A DNA stretch of 40,895 bases, from positions 1 through 40,895 of the forward strand of contig JAJCYM010000058.1 of the NCBI GenBank assembly GCA_029262895.1. The letters are read 5' to 3'. Position numbers and translations under genes: made by a program. The DNA comes from Roseivirga sp. Lineage in GTDB: Bacteria > Bacteroidota > Bacteroidia > Cytophagales > Cyclobacteriaceae. This document shows positions 37,448-40,895 of the stretch, one piece after another. How positions within the stretch are numbered: position 1 is the stretch's first letter; each line of letters starts with the position of its first letter. The notes beneath the pieces are model-generated. The model saw only the letters and a program-made list of their open reading frames with translations. It did not search any database and had not been told where the DNA came from.

Positions 37448-37499
37448 CAACCCTCCCAATTCCCAATAAATACGACTATTCCCATAATGGGATGATTGC
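37448..37499. repeat. 52-bp conserved flank element, copy B
   Basis: This is the counterpart of 30298-30349, starting 3 bp after the stop of copy 3. It keeps CAACCCTCC, TTCCCA, TAAA and the TTCCCA-TAA-TGGGAT palindrome. The palindrome arms are unchanged while the 3-base loop differs. Beyond it, 37500-37668 holds no gene; it contains a GGCTCAA/TTGAGCC hairpin (37568-37586). Confidence 0.55.
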
Positions 37500-37668
37500 G
37501 AACCTCATTTTCATGCGTTTTGCTTCCCAAATCCCCTTTTTACTGTTGGAGTAGATTTTGCCAATGAGGCTCAACTAAATTGAGCCAAGGCAGCCATTGC
37601 AGACCATTTTTGACGCAATCAATATGGCCTAAATGGGGGGATTCTTAGAAATGTTCAAACTCGGTTTA

Positions 37669-37813
37669 TGTAATAGAGATCGTAGTGAGGGCGTAAGTCG
37701 CAAAGAATCAGGATGTTTGACTTTGAAAGTATAGCAGCGCTATGGTGAAAAGACAAACGAAGCAAAGCAGCTGATTCAAAGCGAGTTACGTCCGTAATAG
37801 AAAGTCTATTACA
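37669..37813. mobile_element. 145-bp MITE-like palindromic element
   Basis: The ends TGTAATAGA (37669-37677) and TCTATTACA (37805-37813) are perfect 9-bp inverted repeats. Inside them the arms go on pairing imperfectly (GGgCGTAAgTCGC then GAATCAG on the left against the complement of CTGATTC and GCGAgTTACGtCC on the right), down to a central ATAGC/GCTAT hairpin near 37731-37743. The bases TTA flank both sides (37666-37668 and 37814-37816), consistent with a 3-bp target duplication of the TNA type. It has no open reading frame, so it would need a transposase from elsewhere. It sits in the leader of giant copy 4. The class is inferred from structure only. Confidence 0.55.
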
Positions 37814-37819
37814 TTATCC

Positions 37820-37831
37820 GGGTTTAAACCC
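37820..37831. promoter_or_regulatory. 12-bp perfect palindrome in the leader of copy 4
   Basis: GGGTTTAAACCC is a perfect dyad 40 bp upstream of the ATG at 37872. It could be an operator, but the leader of copy 3 does not carry it. Confidence 0.3.
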
Positions 37832-37852
37832 TGAACTGACTTGGCATAAGAT

Positions 37853-37868
37853 AATTCTGAAAAGAATT
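37853..37868 (+). promoter_or_regulatory. GNRA-tetraloop hairpin before the start of giant copy 4
   Basis: AATTCT (37853-37858), GAAA loop and AGAATT (37863-37868) are followed by TCT and the ATG at 37872. Stem and spacing are identical to those of copy 3, and the loop change (GAGA to GAAA) stays within GNRA. In the decayed copy the right arm and the ATG are both destroyed. Confidence 0.45.
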
Positions 37869-37871
37869 TCT

Positions 37872-40800
37872 ATGCCTAGACATAAAGTAATATTTGTTTC
37901 AAAATTTGCACGCCATACACTCGTATTGGCTCTTTTAGGTCTTTATGCCCTGCCCCTTGTGGCACAGAATACAAAAAGTGTTATCACTACAGATACTGCA
38001 CGTTCTTCAGTCGACAAACGGAGTTCATCAGATAACCTCACTCCTACCGATGAATTGGTAGTGGCTGCTGGCCCTGGTGGCTTTCAGTCAGCACTTACTA
38101 CTTGGCTCAAGGCTAATGTAGGCATCACTACTGCTACTGATGGAAGTAATGTTACATTATGGGAAGATCAGGCACCAGGTGGGCACGATGCGCAAACCCC
38201 GCTTTCCGGTGATCCAAACCCCGTTTACCGAAACACAAACAGCACGATCAACTTCAATCCTACTGTTGATTTTGGGTCTGCTTCCGGATCAGCGCTAAAT
38301 ATTCGAGATAATAGTGATTTTAACACCGGTGGCCCCTGGGAGCGAAAAGGGTTTAATATTGTATTTCGCACAGGAGGCAACATTACTTCAAAGCAGGTAG
38401 TTTACGAGGAAGGAGGCAATACAAGAGGTTTCAATACCTATATTCAGAATGGATCTCTCTTTTATGCGGGTTGGAACATAAATGGCAATGGCTTCGGTGT
38501 TCCATGGGGCTTTGATTTTGTCAGCACCACCATCTCAGCAGATACTGAATATATACTCTCTTTCGAATATGATGGGGATGATGATGGTATAGATGACTTA
38601 AGTGGGGTTATTCGATGCTACCTCAATGGTCAACTTGTGGGATCAATAACCAATGTAGGACTATTATATAATCACGTAGGGGATGTTGGCATTGGAGACG
38701 AAGTTCAGCAAGCACTTTATAGCGATGGGATGGGAGGTACAGAAACAGTTGAACCAACCAATTCATTTGACGGAGAGATATCTGAATTTATTTATTGTAA
38801 TGAGCCCGCCAGTTTTCCCCTGATTAGTAGAAACAAGGTTGAAAGCTATCTGGCTTTAAAGTATGGCATTACCCTGGATCAGAGTTCGCCTTATAACTAC
38901 GTGAATTCTAATGGTGGCATCATTTTCAATACTACAACTGCCGCCTCCATTGGAGGTTACCTTGAATACAACAATGACATTGCCGGTATAGGAAGAGACG
39001 ATAATGCCGAGCTTATTCAACTCAAGTCAAAAAGCGAAAATTCGGGCAGTATTGTAACCATAGAAAGGGCCACAAGCATAGATAACAATAACAACTGGCT
39101 CATTTGGGGAAATGATGCGGCTCCAACAGCTGAAACAGCCGCGCTGACCATGCCAGATATGATAGAAATGCGACTTACCAGAGTATGGCGGGTTGCAGAA
39201 GAAAATGAAATAGGTGTCACGGCTGTTTCCTTTGATTTAATACAACTTGGACTAAGTACGGCTGACGCTTCTGATTATAGTTTGCTAATTGCCGGCAATA
39301 GTTCCAATGCTGATTTTAGCAGTGCCACTGTTTTAACCGGGGGCACAATCAATAGTGGTATCATTACATTCACCGGAGTTGATTTAGAAGATGGTGAATA
39401 TTTCACTTTAGGCACTCATTTTCCGATCTGTGCACCGGGAGGAGTAAGCGCAGGTTTACTTTTATCATTAAGAGCAGATGCTGATGTTACCGGGACATCG
39501 AATGTTACTGCCTGGACCGATCAAAGTATCAACAGTTTCTCAGCAACGGCCATTATCGGTCCGGAATTAATTGGCAACGGTATCAATTATAATCCAAGCC
39601 TTCAATTTAATGGCATTAACGAAACTATGGCCATCACCAATGGCATTCTGGGTACCTCATCGCCAAATGACCTGGTTGTATTTGCTGTAACTGAAGTAAC
39701 TACTGTACAAAACAGCTTTTTGTTTAATGAAGCACTTGCAAGCAGCGGAAGGTTTGCCAGCCATCTCCCCTGGGGGAATACTAGAGCCATTTATGACTAT
39801 CCAAATATATCCAGCGGTCGAGTGGCCGAGACCTGGGGAGGTACAACCGGAAATGCCAACCTATGGACCTTATTTTCAAGTACCACATCATTTACAACCG
39901 CATCAGGAAGTATCAACAAAGGAATATTCAGAGATGGCAGTTTAATTGCTTCTAACACGTCAAGTATTACTGGAACAGGTAATAACAGCGACTTCCATAT
40001 CGCCTCTAATGGATCCGCGAATTTTTATGATGCCGATATTGCCGAGATCTTAATTTATACAACTGCACCCACCACCCAGGAACTGGAGCAGATCCAAACT
40101 TATTTGGCCATTAAGTATGGCATCTTTAAGAATAGCCCCGACATCGGCAGTACAGGGTCCGTAGACGAACGTGATTATTTCAGGTCGGATGCTACTGTTA
40201 TTTGGGATCAATCTGTAAATTCCGCCTACCATCAGGACGTAGCGGGTATTGGCAGGGATGACGCGGCTTGTTTGAACCAAAAACAGTCGGCAAGCGAAGC
40301 AACCGATGATATTGTAGCCATAGGGCTGGGCAGTATTGCTACCGACAATGCCTCAAACGTAAACTCATTCACTGCAGATGGAGACTTTATGGTTTGGGGT
40401 AATGATGGAGGCGCCAGAGAACAGGCTAGCGCAAACACATCAGATGTACCTGGGGTTGTCACTGAAAGAATGACCCGGGTTTGGAAAGTGGATGAAACCG
40501 GCACTGTCGGCAACACCTCCATTTCATTTGATTTGACCGGCTTAGGGTATAGTTCTACAGCTTCTGACTTCCGATTAATTATTTCAGGTACCAGCACCAT
40601 GGCGAATGGTAACACATTTGCAGGAGGTACTTTTAATGGGAATGTGCTCACATTTTCCAATGTCGATTTTGCTGATGGAGACTTTTTCACTTTAGGTACA
40701 GTCTTAAGTGCCTGTGGTCCGGGAGGTGTCACCACCGATCTCGAACTTTGGCTAAGAGCGGATGCCGGAACAAGCACCACCGCAGATGGTGCAAACCTTA

Positions 40801-40895
40801 CCGGGGTCACAGCCTGGGAAGATCAGAGTACAAATGGCCACCACGGAGGTGAATCCAATCTGGGTGGAGGAGCACTAGTAGAACCCACCTACGAA
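37872..40895 (+). CDS. giant modular T9SS-type protein, copy 4, lacking the N-terminal domain (cut by window end)
   Basis: From the ATG at 37872 the frame is open for exactly 1008 codons to the right edge, so the gene is incomplete at its 3' end. The signal peptide is MPRHKVIFVSKFARHTL through LVAQ (about residue 32). Unlike copies 1-3 there is no 300-residue N-terminal domain: a short Ser/Thr/Asp-rich linker (about 33-60) leads straight into AAGPGGFQSALTTWLKAN. Module 1 (about 67-515) is close to module 1 of copy 3, including ELIQLKSKSEN after GRDD. Module 2 (about 520-942) has its own LamG cassette (FNGINETMAITNGILG, NLWTLFSSTTSFTTASG). Module 3 begins at Cys948 (CGPGGVTTDLELWLRAD) and runs off the window. 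A T9SS tail is expected beyond the edge but cannot be seen. Confidence 0.85.
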   Translation, partial: MPRHKVIFVSKFARHTLVLALLGLYALPLVAQNTKSVITTDTARSSVDKRSSSDNLTPTDELVVAAGPGGFQSALTTWLKANVGITTATDGSNVTLWEDQAPGGHDAQTPLSGDPNPVYRNTNSTINFNPTVDFGSASGSALNIRDNSDFNTGGPWERKGFNIVFRTGGNITSKQVVYEEGGNTRGFNTYIQNGSLFYAGWNINGNGFGVPWGFDFVSTTISADTEYILSFEYDGDDDGIDDLSGVIRCYLNGQLVGSITNVGLLYNHVGDVGIGDEVQQALYSDGMGGTETVEPTNSFDGEISEFIYCNEPASFPLISRNKVESYLALKYGITLDQSSPYNYVNSNGGIIFNTTTAASIGGYLEYNNDIAGIGRDDNAELIQLKSKSENSGSIVTIERATSIDNNNNWLIWGNDAAPTAETAALTMPDMIEMRLTRVWRVAEENEIGVTAVSFDLIQLGLSTADASDYSLLIAGNSSNADFSSATVLTGGTINSGIITFTGVDLEDGEYFTLGTHFPICAPGGVSAGLLLSLRADADVTGTSNVTAWTDQSINSFSATAIIGPELIGNGINYNPSLQFNGINETMAITNGILGTSSPNDLVVFAVTEVTTVQNSFLFNEALASSGRFASHLPWGNTRAIYDYPNISSGRVAETWGGTTGNANLWTLFSSTTSFTTASGSINKGIFRDGSLIASNTSSITGTGNNSDFHIASNGSANFYDADIAEILIYTTAPTTQELEQIQTYLAIKYGIFKNSPDIGSTGSVDERDYFRSDATVIWDQSVNSAYHQDVAGIGRDDAACLNQKQSASEATDDIVAIGLGSIATDNASNVNSFTADGDFMVWGNDGGAREQASANTSDVPGVVTERMTRVWKVDETGTVGNTSISFDLTGLGYSSTASDFRLIISGTSTMANGNTFAGGTFNGNVLTFSNVDFADGDFFTLGTVLSACGPGGVTTDLELWLRADAGTSTTADGANLTGVTAWEDQSTNGHHGGESNLGGGALVEPTYE

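Noticed and set aside
15550-40810. Many antisense and alternate-frame open frames of 60-190 codons inside the giant genes
   Set aside because: They recur at equivalent positions in each paralog as mirror images of the conserved hinges, have no signal or domain features, and are explained by the composition of the sense genes.
15424-40895. Diversity-generating retroelement acting on the LamG cassettes
   Set aside because: No reverse transcriptase gene and no template/variable repeat pair was seen in the window. Differences span whole cassettes rather than adenine positions.
15424-40895. Assembly artefact from duplicated contigs
   Set aside because: Paralogs differ throughout at synonymous and coding sites and have distinct cassettes and intergenic regions, which an assembly duplicate would not show.

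Overview
The window looks like a chromosomal segment from a member of the Bacteroidota, most likely a marine Cytophagales-type bacterium. This is inferred from gene content, not a database search. The evidence is several secreted proteins ending in type IX secretion system (T9SS) type A sorting tails, a seven-helix AraC-type regulator, a head-GIN (DUF2807) protein, a PorE-like OmpA lipoprotein, TAnnTTTG-type promoter motifs and little obvious Shine-Dalgarno use. No rRNA, tRNA, CRISPR array or intact insertion sequence was seen.

Bases 1-2349 (plus strand) hold the 3' end of an Fe-S oxidoreductase, two small secreted proteins (transglutaminase-like and DUF1287) and a CCG-domain Fe-S protein that normally partners the first gene. 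Bases 2353-5740 (minus) hold a membrane AraC regulator, a secreted alpha/beta hydrolase and a GIN-domain protein. After a degenerate tandem repeat (5801-5920) come a duplicated-domain lipoprotein (6015-6905, minus) and a compact minus-strand operon (10900 down to 7161). The operon encodes an OmpR-type response regulator, its histidine kinase, a Big/DM13 lipoprotein and an outer-membrane barrel protein. The lipoprotein gene and the operon share an upstream 31-bp box containing GTGATA repeated at an 11-bp interval, suggesting one small regulon.

Bases 11099-15286 (plus) carry a small conserved Bacteroidota protein, a PorE-like lipoprotein (TPR, beta-propeller, CRD, OmpA) and purM.

From 15424 to the end the window is a head-to-tail array of giant paralogous secreted proteins. 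Three are complete (2317, 2308 and 2298 residues), one is a collapsed and decayed copy (29672-30275), and one runs off the right edge (37872 onward, absent from simple ORF lists because it has no stop in the window). Each is built from roughly 430-470 residue modules: a Cys-Pro-Gly-Gly hinge, a LamG/concanavalin-like cassette, a YLA-KYGIT hinge, an AGIGRDD segment and a YFTLG end. Complete copies have four modules, then an Fn3-like segment and a T9SS tail. The hinges are nearly constant while the LamG cassettes at module positions 2 and 3 differ between paralogs, so the array looks like a cassette-diversified family of surface or secreted binding proteins. The third and fourth full genes share a small GNRA-tetraloop hairpin three bases before the start codon and a conserved 52-bp upstream element. 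A 145-bp MITE-like palindrome sits in front of the fourth.
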